From Algoriphagus machipongonensis (GTDB lineage: Bacteria > Bacteroidota > Bacteroidia > Cytophagales > Cyclobacteriaceae), in the NCBI RefSeq assembly GCF_000166275.1, contig NZ_CM001023.1:3041001-3105000 (forward strand): a stretch of DNA of 64,000 nucleotides. Reading direction: 5' to 3'. Each line of letters opens with the position of its first letter. Position 1 is the stretch's first letter. Below are positions 36,418 through 45,208 of the stretch, piece after piece. The notes beneath the pieces are model-generated. The model was not told where the DNA came from and made no database searches. It saw nothing but the letters and a program-made list of their open reading frames with translations. The position numbers and the translations under genes are program-made.

Positions 36418-37764
36418 ATGACCCGAAATACTATGTCTTCAAAAAATTACGCATTCTTTGTGTCTATCACAGCTGCCCTTGGTGGCTTTCTTTTTGGCTT
36501 TGACACAGCCGTTATTTCTGGTGCAGAAAGAGCTATCCAGGAGGTTTGGGAACTGTCAGACTGGATGCATGGACTTGCCATTGCCTCTGCCTTATATGGA
36601 ACAGTAATAGGGGCTCTCTTTGGCGGTATTCCGGCAGACAAATTCGGAAGGAAGAAAAGCCTCTTATGGATTGGTTTATTTTACTTGATTTCTGCTCTGG
36701 GATCTGGATTAGCTTGGGATGTAACCTCCTTCACTTTATTTAGATTTTTAGGCGGATTAGGAGTTGGAGCTTCTTCTGTAGTAGCTCCGATGTACATTTC
36801 AGAAATTGCTCCAGCCAAAAACAGAGGTCTATTAGTTGCCCTTTACCAATTCAATATTGTATTCGGAATTGTAATTGCCTATATATCCAATTACTTGATT
36901 GGCACAGCAGGACTCCTGGAAGACTGGAGATGGATGCTTGCTGCAGAGGGTGTTCCTGCATTGATATATAGCGCCATGATTTTCAGAATTCCCGAAAGTC
37001 CAAGATGGCTAATCGGAAAATTTAATGATCAAGTCCAAGCTAGGGAGATTCTTACCCGAACAGACCCTGACGGAGTAGATGAAGCAATAAAATTAGCCAT
37101 AGAGGAGGAGCAAAAAATAAAACAGAAAGGTAGTTTTTCTGCTTTGTTTAAAAAGCGATTTATGCCGACAACCACCATGGCAATCTTGATTGCCTTTTTC
37201 AATCAGGTATCGGGTATTAATGCCATTATTTATTTCGCTCCCCGAGTTTTTGAAATGGCCGGAATATCCACTGAATCGGCCTTGATATCCACCATTGGAA
37301 TCGGGATCGTCAATTTATTAGCAACCTTCCTGGGACTGTATTTAATAGATAAAATTGGCAGAAAAAAATTGATGTTTATTGGCTCCTTGGGCTACATCGT
37401 CTTTTTATCATTAATGGCTTATAATTTCCTAGGCCCGGGAATTTCATCAACTTGGCTTCCTATTTTCGTATTTGGATTTATTACCTCTCATGCAGTGGGA
37501 CAGGGTTCAGTAATCTGGGTATTTATCTCAGAAATGTTCCCTAACGACCTGCGCGCTTATGGGCAATCAGTAGGTTCATTTACCCACTGGATTTTGGCTG
37601 CCATTATTGCCAACGTCTTTCCTTTCTTCGCTAATCAATTTGGCCCGGGTTATATCTTTACATTCTTTGCTTTTATGATGGTTTGTCAGTTGCTATGGGT
37701 TATTTTTAAAATGCCAGAGACTAAAGGCAGATCTTTAGAAGAAATACATCAAAACATTCATTAA
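36418..37764 (+). CDS. MFS sugar porter (XylE/GLUT-like)
   Basis: A 448-residue, 12-helix transporter of the sugar porter family. Signatures are GGFLFGFDTAVISGA, the loop DKFGRKKSL, PESPRWLIGK at the end of the first half, QVSGINAIIYFAP, DKIGRKKLMF, and PETKGRSLEEIHQ at the C-terminus. It is a proton-coupled or facilitated monosaccharide importer in the inner membrane. ATG 36418 and ATG 36433 (MSSKNYAFF) are both possible starts. The PfkB kinase gene follows 3 bases later, indicating a two-gene uptake-and-phosphorylation unit. Confidence 0.93.
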   Translation: MTRNTMSSKNYAFFVSITAALGGFLFGFDTAVISGAERAIQEVWELSDWMHGLAIASALYGTVIGALFGGIPADKFGRKKSLLWIGLFYLISALGSGLAWDVTSFTLFRFLGGLGVGASSVVAPMYISEIAPAKNRGLLVALYQFNIVFGIVIAYISNYLIGTAGLLEDWRWMLAAEGVPALIYSAMIFRIPESPRWLIGKFNDQVQAREILTRTDPDGVDEAIKLAIEEEQKIKQKGSFSALFKKRFMPTTTMAILIAFFNQVSGINAIIYFAPRVFEMAGISTESALISTIGIGIVNLLATFLGLYLIDKIGRKKLMFIGSLGYIVFLSLMAYNFLGPGISSTWLPIFVFGFITSHAVGQGSVIWVFISEMFPNDLRAYGQSVGSFTHWILAAIIANVFPFFANQFGPGYIFTFFAFMMVCQLLWVIFKMPETKGRSLEEIHQNIH

Positions 37765-37767
37765 TCT

Positions 37768-38640
37768 ATGAAAAAGAAAGTGGTCATTTTTGGAGAAATG
37801 CTTTGGGATTGCTTACCAAGTGGGCCAGTTCCTGGTGGTGCCCCAATGAATGTCGCGTTAAATTTGCATCAGTTGGGCTTAGATTCTCATTTAATTTCGG
37901 CTGTGGGAAATGACCTCGATGGGGAAAAATTATTGAGCTTTCTCAAAGAGTTTGAGCTTCCCCTTAGCCTAATCCAAGTTAATGAAGAGCATGAAACCTC
38001 TAAAGTACTCGTAGATGACTCAGATCCTGAGAACATGAAATACGATATCGTCTCTCCAGTTGCCTGGGATTACATCCAGTGGAAAGAGGGAATGGAATTA
38101 GAAGTCCAGGATACGGATGCTTTTGTTTTTGGCACTTTGGGAGTTAGAAACCCAGAAAGCCTGATGACTTTACTTAAACTATTGCATAAAGATTCTATCC
38201 GACTCTTTGATGCTAATTTAAGACCACCTTATTACGACTTTGAAATCATTGAAACACTTTTGGGCTTTACCGATATTTTGAAATTGAATGAAGATGAAGT
38301 AGAAATCTTTGCAGATTACTTCAATGTAAAGCCTGATATGATTTCGATTTGCAAGTATTTAGACCAGCATTTTCCTATGGACCTGATCTGCATCACAAAA
38401 GGGGCTAAAGGTGCGATGATCTATAAAAAAGGTCAAATCATTGAACACCCAGGCTATTCCGTTAAAGTGCAGGATACGATTGGTGCCGGAGATGCTTTTT
38501 TAAGTGGATTTATTAAAATGTATTTGGAAGGAAAGGATTTGGAGGATTCACTTGACTTTGCATGCAAGCTGGGAGCTTTTCTTGCAACCCAAAAAGGAGG
38601 AACTCCTAAATACAATATTCAGGATATTGAAAAAATATAA
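37768..38640 (+). CDS. PfkB-family sugar kinase (fructokinase-like)
   Basis: A 290-residue ribokinase-fold kinase. FGEMLWDCLPSGPVPGGAPMNVA is the sugar-binding start (pieces GEMLWD and GGAPMNVALNL), and the catalytic Asp lies in DTIGAGDAFLSGF. The C-terminal ATP-binding segment is LGAFLATQKGGTP. Similarity is to fructokinases, so fructose to fructose-6-phosphate is the best guess. It is the partner of the sugar porter immediately upstream. No clear terminator follows. Confidence 0.9.
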   Translation: MKKKVVIFGEMLWDCLPSGPVPGGAPMNVALNLHQLGLDSHLISAVGNDLDGEKLLSFLKEFELPLSLIQVNEEHETSKVLVDDSDPENMKYDIVSPVAWDYIQWKEGMELEVQDTDAFVFGTLGVRNPESLMTLLKLLHKDSIRLFDANLRPPYYDFEIIETLLGFTDILKLNEDEVEIFADYFNVKPDMISICKYLDQHFPMDLICITKGAKGAMIYKKGQIIEHPGYSVKVQDTIGAGDAFLSGFIKMYLEGKDLEDSLDFACKLGAFLATQKGGTPKYNIQDIEKI

Positions 38641-38802
38641 TTGAGATTGTTTCAAAAATGCTAATTGTGACATTACAGCCCTATCTGGCGGTAGGCAGGA
38701 GATCAAAATCTAGTTTTCTTGGACACATCAGTTCTTCACTCCTTATACTCATCGTGATCGCTCAGACCGATAAATGGTAGTCATTTGAGATAGCCCTTGA
38801 CT

Positions 38803-39195
38803 TCAAAAACCTTTTCGGATCTTATCAGCGATTTCAGCCAATTCCTCAGAAGACAATTTCAATTTTGGTCTCGTAAAATTGATATCATCCATGGTTCTTA
38901 AAGGAACCAAATGAACATGGACGTGCGGAACTTCAAGCCCAATCACAGCCACTCCTACTCGAGTACACTTAATGGTTTTATCGATAGCTTTAGCAACCTT
39001 CTGCGCAAACACATGAAGTCCAGAAAGCACTTCTGGTTTCAGGTCAAAAATGTAATCTACCTCTTCTTTCGGAACCACAAGAACATGCCCCTTGACTAAA
39101 GGCATGATATCCAAAAAGGCAATATAATTTTCATCCTCAGCTATAATTTGAGCGGGAATTTCTCGGTTGATAATTTTGGTGAAAATTGAAGCCAT
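38803..39195 (-). CDS. HIT-family hydrolase
   Basis: A 130-residue histidine-triad protein, HVHVHLVPL carrying the HxHxH catalytic motif. The N-terminal SIFTKIINREIPAQII is typical of the HINT-like purine nucleotide hydrolase branch, acting on nucleoside phosphoramidates or dinucleoside polyphosphates. It is cytosolic. It follows greA on the same strand, separated by a weak hairpin. Confidence 0.93.
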   Translation of the reverse strand: MASIFTKIINREIPAQIIAEDENYIAFLDIMPLVKGHVLVVPKEEVDYIFDLKPEVLSGLHVFAQKVAKAIDKTIKCTRVGVAVIGLEVPHVHVHLVPLRTMDDINFTRPKLKLSSEELAEIADKIRKGF

Positions 39196-39210
39196 TTTTC
39201 TTTAAATAAA

Positions 39211-39233
39211 TAATCCCGGGAATACCGGGATTA
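39211..39233 (-). terminator. Weak hairpin between greA and the HIT gene
   Basis: TAATCCCGG (39211-39219) and CCGGGATTA (39225-39233) form a nine-base stem with a short loop. On the minus strand it is followed by TTATTTATTT, so termination may be partial, allowing read-through into the HIT gene. Confidence 0.5.
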
Positions 39234-39237
39234 GGAG

Positions 39238-39711
39238 TTAATAACTAATTTCTAAAATTTCAAATTGCAGTGCTCCTGCAGGTGCATTGATTTCAGCAAC
39301 CTCTCCGACTTTCTTACCTACAAGTCCTTTTCCGAATGGAGAACCTAAGGAAATCTTTCCAGCTTTTAAGTCAGCTTCTTCTTCAGAAACCAATGTATAA
39401 CTAACAGTCATGCCATTCTTGACATTCTTGATTTTTACAGTACTTAGAATACCTACTTTTGAAGTATCCATTTGGGAATTGTCAAATACACGGGCATTTC
39501 CAACCACCGCTTCAAGCTTCGCAATTTTTAATTCCAAATGACCCTGAGCATCTTTTGCAGCATCGTATTCTGCATTCTCACTCAAGTCACCTTTATCTCT
39601 TGCTTCAGCAATCTGCTTGGCGATATCAGACCGCCCCTTGGTTTTTAATTCCTGAAGCTCATCTTTCAATCTCTTCAGGCCTTCTTCTGTATAATATTGT
39701 ACTTTTCCCAT
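39238..39711 (-). CDS. greA: Transcription elongation factor GreA
   Basis: 157 residues, full length. The N-terminal coiled coil (about 1-75) carries the tip acids in ARDKGDLSENAEYDAAKD that stimulate RNA polymerase transcript cleavage. The C-terminal FKBP-like domain includes SPFGKGLVGKKVGEVAEI. It rescues backtracked polymerase. It is preceded by a perfect inverted repeat and a -7 box (39744-39807), so it likely has its own promoter. Confidence 0.97.
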   Translation of the reverse strand: MGKVQYYTEEGLKRLKDELQELKTKGRSDIAKQIAEARDKGDLSENAEYDAAKDAQGHLELKIAKLEAVVGNARVFDNSQMDTSKVGILSTVKIKNVKNGMTVSYTLVSEEEADLKAGKISLGSPFGKGLVGKKVGEVAEINAPAGALQFEILEISY

Positions 39712-39743
39712 ATTTTTTTCTCAATTAGAAAGGCACCAAAAAC

Positions 39744-39776
39744 AAAGTAACGGTCGCTTTCCGGGACCGTTACTTT
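39744..39776 (-). terminator. 12-bp inverted repeat upstream of greA
   Basis: AAAGTAACGGTC (39744-39755) and GACCGTTACTTT (39765-39776), loop of nine bases. On the minus strand it is followed by GTTTTTGG. It may terminate transcripts from the 2-hydroxyacid dehydrogenase gene, or lie in the greA 5' leader if the box at 39800-39807 is the promoter. Confidence 0.6.
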
Positions 39777-39799
39777 ACCAGATGTCTTTATTTGATGCT

Positions 39800-39807
39800 C
39801 AAAGATA
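39800..39807 (-). promoter_or_regulatory. Candidate -7 promoter box for greA
   Basis: CAAAGATA reads TATCTTTG on the minus strand, an exact TAnnTTTG. A TTG at 20 bases upstream (39828-39830) is a poor -33 match. It is 89 bases before the greA start, which would place the inverted repeat in the greA leader. Confidence 0.35.
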
Positions 39808-39873
39808 ATAAACCCTTTGATACAAAACAATTGCTTTAAAGGCTCAAAAACGCCAATTTCTGTTTTTCAAGCC

Positions 39874-40803
39874 CTATTTAAATGCTCTATTTATTTTCTT
39901 AACTAGTACCTGATTAATCTTTTCATAGGACTCAAAAGTCCAACCCGCAACATGTGGACTAAGGATAACGTTTTCTCTCCTTGAAAGTTTTTCAAATTCT
40001 GCTTTTTGCTCATCTGTGTACTTCTGAAATTTTTCATTTTCCAATACATCCAATACAGCACCTCTTAAAATCCCAGCGTCCAAAGCCTGATTTAAAGCCT
40101 TAAAACTGATCACTTCTCCCCTTGCTGTATTGATTAACCAAATGGGTTTAGCAAAACTTTTCAACTCATCTAAAGTCAAAAAATCCCGGGTTTCATCAGT
40201 CAAAGGAACATGCACACTCAGAACATCAACTTTTTCTTTCAGTTTGGTCCAACTTACTTCTTTTACTCGCTTATTTCCGAAATCAACCTTGTACTTATCA
40301 TAAGCATAAATCTTCACTCCAAAACCTTGAAGTCTTTTTGCAAAAGACTTACCCATGTTTCCATAACCCAAAATACCTACAGATTTATCTTTCAACTCGA
40401 AACCCCTATTTCCTTCTCTGTCCCACACTCCTGTTCTTACTTCCTGATCAGCTTTAATTACGTGATTAAACAAGGATAAAAGCATTCCCAAAGAATGCTC
40501 TGCTACCGCATCACGGTTCCCTTTAGCTGCATGAAATAATTTGATGCCTCTAGCAACCAAAAAGTCTAGATCTATCTGATCCAATCCAGCCCCAGCCCTT
40601 GCGATAAACTTAAGCTTGACTGCTTTCTCCAGAAGTTCTTTATCCATGGGAGTTTTGGACCTGATAATTAACCCTTCATACTCAGCAACCTGATCTAAAA
40701 TCTGTTTTCTCGTAATTTTTGGAGCATAGTTTACTTGATGCCCTTTTCTTTCAAGCAAGGGCACAATGCTTTCATGCATTTTATCGATTATCAGAATATT
40801 CAT
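39874..40803 (-). CDS. D-isomer 2-hydroxyacid dehydrogenase (SerA-like)
   Basis: 309 residues from ATG 40803 (TTG one codon upstream). The NAD-binding Rossmann core is GILGYGNMGKSFAKRL. Catalytic landmarks are NTARGEVISF (Arg), the DVLENE region (Glu), and SPHVAGWT (His). It lacks the regulatory ACT domain of long PGDH, as short Bacteroidota 3-phosphoglycerate dehydrogenase-like enzymes do. 3-Phosphoglycerate, glyoxylate or another 2-hydroxyacid remains possible. It starts 9 bp after the mgtE stop on the same strand. Confidence 0.88.
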   Translation of the reverse strand: MNILIIDKMHESIVPLLERKGHQVNYAPKITRKQILDQVAEYEGLIIRSKTPMDKELLEKAVKLKFIARAGAGLDQIDLDFLVARGIKLFHAAKGNRDAVAEHSLGMLLSLFNHVIKADQEVRTGVWDREGNRGFELKDKSVGILGYGNMGKSFAKRLQGFGVKIYAYDKYKVDFGNKRVKEVSWTKLKEKVDVLSVHVPLTDETRDFLTLDELKSFAKPIWLINTARGEVISFKALNQALDAGILRGAVLDVLENEKFQKYTDEQKAEFEKLSRRENVILSPHVAGWTFESYEKINQVLVKKINRAFK

Positions 40804-40812
40804 CAATGAATT

Positions 40813-42180
40813 TTAAATGTGTAATAATGAAATAGCCACCAAGAAATAAACAGCTAGGCCGAGTAAATCATTTGCAGTGGTGATAAATGGACCCGAGGCT
40901 AAAGCTGGGTTGATTCCTATTTTATCCAAAATGATCGGCGTAATAGTCCCCATAAAAGATGAGAGAAGAACAACGGAAAAGAGTGCGATAGAAACTACTA
41001 GTCCAAAGGACACTTCATTTTTATAAAACAGCACCACTACCGCAAAAACAAATACCGCCAAAATCAACCCATTGATAACGGCTACAGACAGTACTTTGAT
41101 AAACCTTTTTATGATGGAATCATCAAATGCAGATTTAGTTGCTAATGATTGTACTACCAAAGAAGAAGATTGAATCCCTACATTTCCACCTGTGGCAGTA
41201 ATTAAGGGAATAAAGAATGCCAATGCAGTTACTTTATTCAATCCCTCTTCAAAAAAACCAATAAAACCTGCTCCAAGCAAACCTCCTATGATCCCAATCA
41301 AGAGCCATGGCAACCTTGCTTTCGTCAGTTTGATCACACTATCATATTCATCCACCGTATCCGAAATACCTGTCATAGCTTGAATATCTTCCTCTGCCTC
41401 TTCTCGAATTACATCCAAAATATCATCGACAGTAATTCTACCTACTAGCTTATTCTTAACATTCACAACAGGTACGGCTTCCAGGTCATATCTTCGCATT
41501 ATTTCTGCCACTTCCTCCTGATCCATATGGGTAGGAACGGCCATCACCTCGTCTTCATAGATATCTTCTATTTTAGTGTTTTCAGAAGCCAGGACTATTC
41601 TTTTCAAAGAAACCCTCCCCATTAATTGTTGCTTGTTATCTACCACATAAATAGAAAAGATCTTGTCAACATTTTCTGCCTGACGTCTAATCTCATTGAT
41701 CGTCTGAACGACATTCCAGTTTTTATTGGCTTTGATATATTCCTTCGCCATGATACCACCAGCGGTATCTTCTTCATAGCGAAGTAATTCTAATATTTGC
41801 TCTGATTTTTGGCGGTCCGTAAAATAGCCTATGACCTCTTCTCGCTCTCTGAGTGGAAGTAAATTAAGCATATCGGCACCATCATCGGAGTCCATACACT
41901 CGATTAGACTTGCTATCTCTGGAACCTCCAATTCTCTAAATACTCGAGTAGCCGTATCCTCATCCAGCTCAATTAGAATATCAGAGGAAAACTGATTTTC
42001 TAACAGTCGCAAGACATAGATAGACTCAGACATGGAAAGCTCGTCAAGAATGGCAGCAACGTCAGCAACATTGGCACTCTCTAAGGACTCTTTAATAAAG
42101 TCATTATTCTCCTCTTCAATCCCCTGTCTGAGGCTTTCCAGATATTCCTTCGAAAGTTCAAATTGCTTAATGATTTCCAC
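40813..42180 (-). CDS. mgtE: Magnesium transporter MgtE
   Basis: 455 residues. Order: N-terminal superhelical MgtE_N domain (about 1-130), two CBS domains (about 135-260) that sense Mg, and five C-terminal membrane helices (about 285-455) containing ITATGGNVGIQSSSLVVQSLA, the pore signature, shortened here to TATGGNVGIQ. It is a Mg channel in the inner membrane. The start is GTG 42180 (MEIIKQFELSKEY), and its first 14 bases overlap the end of rsmA, implying coupling. Confidence 0.95.
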   Translation of the reverse strand: MEIIKQFELSKEYLESLRQGIEEENNDFIKESLESANVADVAAILDELSMSESIYVLRLLENQFSSDILIELDEDTATRVFRELEVPEIASLIECMDSDDGADMLNLLPLREREEVIGYFTDRQKSEQILELLRYEEDTAGGIMAKEYIKANKNWNVVQTINEIRRQAENVDKIFSIYVVDNKQQLMGRVSLKRIVLASENTKIEDIYEDEVMAVPTHMDQEEVAEIMRRYDLEAVPVVNVKNKLVGRITVDDILDVIREEAEEDIQAMTGISDTVDEYDSVIKLTKARLPWLLIGIIGGLLGAGFIGFFEEGLNKVTALAFFIPLITATGGNVGIQSSSLVVQSLATKSAFDDSIIKRFIKVLSVAVINGLILAVFVFAVVVLFYKNEVSFGLVVSIALFSVVLLSSFMGTITPIILDKIGINPALASGPFITTANDLLGLAVYFLVAISLLHI

Positions 42181-42952
42181 GAGAGATTTCTATTTGTTGA
42201 GCTATAAAAACAAAATCAGCGACATCCAATTGCTCGGCTCGCTTATCCATCAAAGGGTGCTCCTTCAGTTGTTCTGGGAGCTGAAAGGACTTAAGAGAGT
42301 TTCTTAAAGTCTTTCTGCGGTTACCAAACCCACCTTTGACTACCTGGAAAAACAATTTTTCATTACAGTCCAGGCTTTTGACTTCATTCCTAACTAAACG
42401 AATGACGCCAGAGTTCACTTTGGGTGGAGGGTCAAAAACCTCAGGGGGCACAGAAAACAAATATTCTATATCATAAAAGGCTTGTAAAAGCACAGAAAGT
42501 ATTCCGTAATCCTTATTCCCTTTAGGAGAAGCAATCCTTTTAGCTACTTCCTTTTGAAGCATACAAACAACCTCAGTAACCTTATCTCTTTCTTCTAAAA
42601 CTTTAAAAAAAATTTGACTTGAAATATTATATGGGAAATTTCCAGCAATGGCATATGGCTCAGAAATATCATTACTCAGATTATATTTCAAATAATCTCC
42701 TTCAATAATACGGTCTTTAAGACTTGGATATTTCTTATTCAGGTAGGCAATTGACTCTTTATCAATGTCAATCAGATAAAGTTCCAAAGGGTTTTTAAGT
42801 AAATAATCTGTCAGCACACCCATACCAGGGCCGATCTCCAATACTTTCTTTACTCCACCATGCCCTTTGACCGCCAGAGCTATCCGCTCCGCAATACTTA
42901 AATCGGTCAAAAAGTGTTGGCCAAGATGTTTTTTGGCTCTTACTTTTTCCAT
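42167..42952 (-). CDS. rsmA: 16S rRNA adenine dimethyltransferase
   Basis: 261 residues. It dimethylates A1518 and A1519 of 16S rRNA during 30S maturation (KsgA). KKHLGQHFLTD is the N-terminal signature; VLEIGPGMGVLTDYL binds SAM; NFPYNISSQIFF is the N6-adenine methyltransferase NxPY motif; FGNRRKTLRNSL is the C-terminal family motif. It overlaps mgtE by 14 bases and diverges from pdxA. Confidence 0.97.
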   Translation of the reverse strand: MEKVRAKKHLGQHFLTDLSIAERIALAVKGHGGVKKVLEIGPGMGVLTDYLLKNPLELYLIDIDKESIAYLNKKYPSLKDRIIEGDYLKYNLSNDISEPYAIAGNFPYNISSQIFFKVLEERDKVTEVVCMLQKEVAKRIASPKGNKDYGILSVLLQAFYDIEYLFSVPPEVFDPPPKVNSGVIRLVRNEVKSLDCNEKLFFQVVKGGFGNRRKTLRNSLKSFQLPEQLKEHPLMDKRAEQLDVADFVFIAQQIEISRGNH

Positions 42953-43070
42953 CGGTTAGCTCTGATAAATTTTTATAAATTGCAGCCATAAAAATACGAG
43001 AATATTCTAAAAGGAAACAGTTACACTCCTTGCTGAAATTCACGGAATCAATTACAATGGCCAAAACCAT

Positions 43071-44087
43071 ATGAATAACAGAAAAAAGAAGCCCATCATT
43101 GGGATCAGTATCGGAGACATCAACGGAGTAGGCATTGAGGTGTTGCTCAAAGCTTTATCTGACAACAGAAGTTTCAAATCCTTTACTCCTTTGATTTACG
43201 GACATGGGAAAGCCGTTTCTTTTTATAAAAAGACACTGAACGCAGATAATTTTAATTTTGTGCAAATAAGGTCATTGGATGAAGTTCAGCATAAGCGCGT
43301 CAATGTCATCAATGTCATGGAAGACTGTCCGGATGTTATCCCAGGGGTAGAAACTCAAGAAGCCGGTAAAATGGCTTTGGAAGCTCTAGCTCAATCTGTT
43401 GAGGATCTGAAAGCGGGCAATATTCAAGCTTTAGTCACAGCTCCAGTCAATAAAAACAATATCAATACGGAGGAACTTCCGTTTATAGGACATACCGAAT
43501 ACATTACGCAAGCCGTCAATGCCAAAGACAGTTTAATGTTAATGGTTTCTGATCAGTTGAGAGTTGGATTGGTTACAGGACACATTCCTTTGGCAAAAGT
43601 ATCCGAGACAGTTACCAAAGAAAGAATAATCCGTAAAGCAAATCTATTATTGGCAAGTCTTGAAAAAGACTTTGGCATTAATAAACCAAAAATCGCTATT
43701 CTGGGATTAAACCCTCATGCTGGTGAAGATGGCTTATTGGGTAAAGAAGAAGAAGATATTATAAAGCCGGCTATCAAGGAACTGAAAGATCAAAACAAAA
43801 TGGTTTTCGGACCTTATCCTTCCGATGGCTTTTTTGGTATGATGCATCAGACTAAATTTGACGGAATACTTGCCATGTATCATGATCAGGGATTAATTCC
43901 TTTTAAATCCATCGCTTTCAGCTCCGGAGTTAATTTCACAGCGGGTTTACCGATTATTAGGACATCTCCTGACCATGGAACAGCGTATAATATTGCTGGA
44001 AAAAATCTTGCTGATGAGGGCTCTATCCGTGCTGCGATCTTCCTGGCATCGGACATTATTGCTCAGCATGAGCCTGATGAAGAGTAG
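43071..44087 (+). CDS. pdxA: 4-hydroxythreonine-4-phosphate dehydrogenase
   Basis: 338 residues, full length for PdxA of the DXP-dependent pyridoxal phosphate pathway. Metal-binding His are in PFIGHTEYI, the YPSDGFFG region and MYHDQGLIPFK. GISIGDINGVGIEV is the N-terminal signature and INIAGKNLADEGS (as YNIAGKNLADEGS) the C-terminal one. It lies 118 bp from rsmA, divergent, and 114 bp before the DUF177 gene. Confidence 0.95.
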   Translation: MNNRKKKPIIGISIGDINGVGIEVLLKALSDNRSFKSFTPLIYGHGKAVSFYKKTLNADNFNFVQIRSLDEVQHKRVNVINVMEDCPDVIPGVETQEAGKMALEALAQSVEDLKAGNIQALVTAPVNKNNINTEELPFIGHTEYITQAVNAKDSLMLMVSDQLRVGLVTGHIPLAKVSETVTKERIIRKANLLLASLEKDFGINKPKIAILGLNPHAGEDGLLGKEEEDIIKPAIKELKDQNKMVFGPYPSDGFFGMMHQTKFDGILAMYHDQGLIPFKSIAFSSGVNFTAGLPIIRTSPDHGTAYNIAGKNLADEGSIRAAIFLASDIIAQHEPDEE

Positions 44088-44168
44088 TTTTGTAAAAAAC
44101 TTGGTAGGAAAACCGCAATTCACCAAATAATATTTTACAAACTATTTTATCCTATTTAAATAATTCCC

Positions 44169-44176
44169 TAAATTTG
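44169..44176 (+). promoter_or_regulatory. Candidate promoter of the DUF177-rpmF pair
   Basis: TAAATTTG at 44169-44176 matches TAnnTTTG. TTTA at 44146-44149, 19 bases upstream, is a one-mismatch -33 element. It lies 25 bases before the GTG start at 44202. Confidence 0.5.
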
Positions 44177-44201
44177 CGGTCTTAAATCGAGAGGAGGAAT
44201 C

Positions 44202-44768
44202 GTGAAATTCTGGAAAACCTTTGATATAGAGGTAATTAAGTTCGTTGAAGGAAAACACGAAATTGACTTCGAAATAAGTGATTCGTTTTTTCAACATTTT
44301 GAAGACAATCATTTAGTCGAAAAAGGCAACATGACCATAAGGGTCATGATGAAAAAAGGCGCCAATTTGATAGAATTGGATTTCCACATAAAAGGTATTG
44401 TTACACTCACCTGCGACAGAAGTCTTGAAGAGTACGATCAACCTTTGGAATTCCATGAGAGCATGCTCTACAAATATGGTTCTGAAGAAAAAGAAATCAA
44501 TGAAGACGTGATCATGATCACAAGGGATACACCCTCGATCAATGTAGCGCAATTGATATATGAGTTTATTTTACTCAACCTACCTTCAAAAAAAATTCAT
44601 CCTGATTACCGTAATGAATTGGATGAGGAAGATTATGAAGGGGAAGGAAGTCTTGTTTATATAGATGATCAAGATTTCGAGGATGAAGAGTTAGATGAAG
44701 ACTCAGTAGAAAGTACTGACATTGATCCCAGATGGGCATCATTGAAAAATTTAAAAAACAAGGAATAA
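44202..44768 (+). CDS. DUF177 / YceD-family protein
   Basis: 188 residues from a GTG start preceded by GAGGAGGAA, an unusually good Shine-Dalgarno for this genome. The DUF177 core runs about 25-150 (MKKGANLIELDFHIKGIVTLTCDRSLEEY in pieces; NEDVIMITRDTPSINVAQLIYEFILL). The tail is very acidic. YceD family genes almost always precede rpmF and have been linked to 23S rRNA or ribosome assembly; the biochemical function is not settled. rpmF starts 18 bp later. Confidence 0.9.
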   Translation: MKFWKTFDIEVIKFVEGKHEIDFEISDSFFQHFEDNHLVEKGNMTIRVMMKKGANLIELDFHIKGIVTLTCDRSLEEYDQPLEFHESMLYKYGSEEKEINEDVIMITRDTPSINVAQLIYEFILLNLPSKKIHPDYRNELDEEDYEGEGSLVYIDDQDFEDEELDEDSVESTDIDPRWASLKNLKNKE

Positions 44769-44786
44769 TCATAAACCACACATAAA

Positions 44787-44978
44787 ATGGCACATCCAAA
44801 ACGAAAAATTTCGAAAACCAGAAGAGATAAAAGAAGAACTCACTATAAATTGGAAGCTCCAGGTTTGGCAAAATGCCCTACCACGGGTGAAATGCACCTA
44901 CCACACAGAGCATTCTGGTTAGACGGTAAATTGTACTACAAAGGACAAGTTATCATCGAGAAAGAAGTTCTTGCTTAA
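44787..44978 (+). CDS. rpmF: 50S ribosomal protein L32
   Basis: 63 residues starting [20 protein letters not shown], the conserved L32 N-terminus. It has a single Cys ([15 protein letters not shown]), so it lacks the four-cysteine zinc site of some L32 forms. It follows DUF177 by 18 bp and ends its transcript at a terminator. Confidence 0.97.
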   Translation: MAHPKRKISKTRRDKRRTHYKLEAPGLAKCPTTGEMHLPHRAFWLDGKLYYKGQVIIEKEVLA

Positions 44979-45000
44979 GCAAAAATATTTGATTCTAAAG

Positions 45001-45031
45001 AAATCCATTCTTAATAAAGAATGGATTTTTT
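45001..45031 (+). terminator. Terminator after rpmF
   Basis: AAATCCATTCTT (45001-45012) pairs perfectly with AAGAATGGATTT (45017-45028) across loop AATA, followed by T-rich TTTTGTTTT. It separates rpmF from fabH. Confidence 0.88.
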
Positions 45032-45208
45032 GTTTTATAGGAATTCAATTCCCTGTCTTTCAGTATATTGAATTCTAATGCATGGATTTATTTTGGTGGT
45101 CAGGGACAATTGTAATATTTTTGGCCCTACCCAATGAAATTTTACCTACCATTCAACCCATTTTAAGAAGTTAAAATATTTGGGGCTTCTTACTATAACC
45201 AAAAAATA

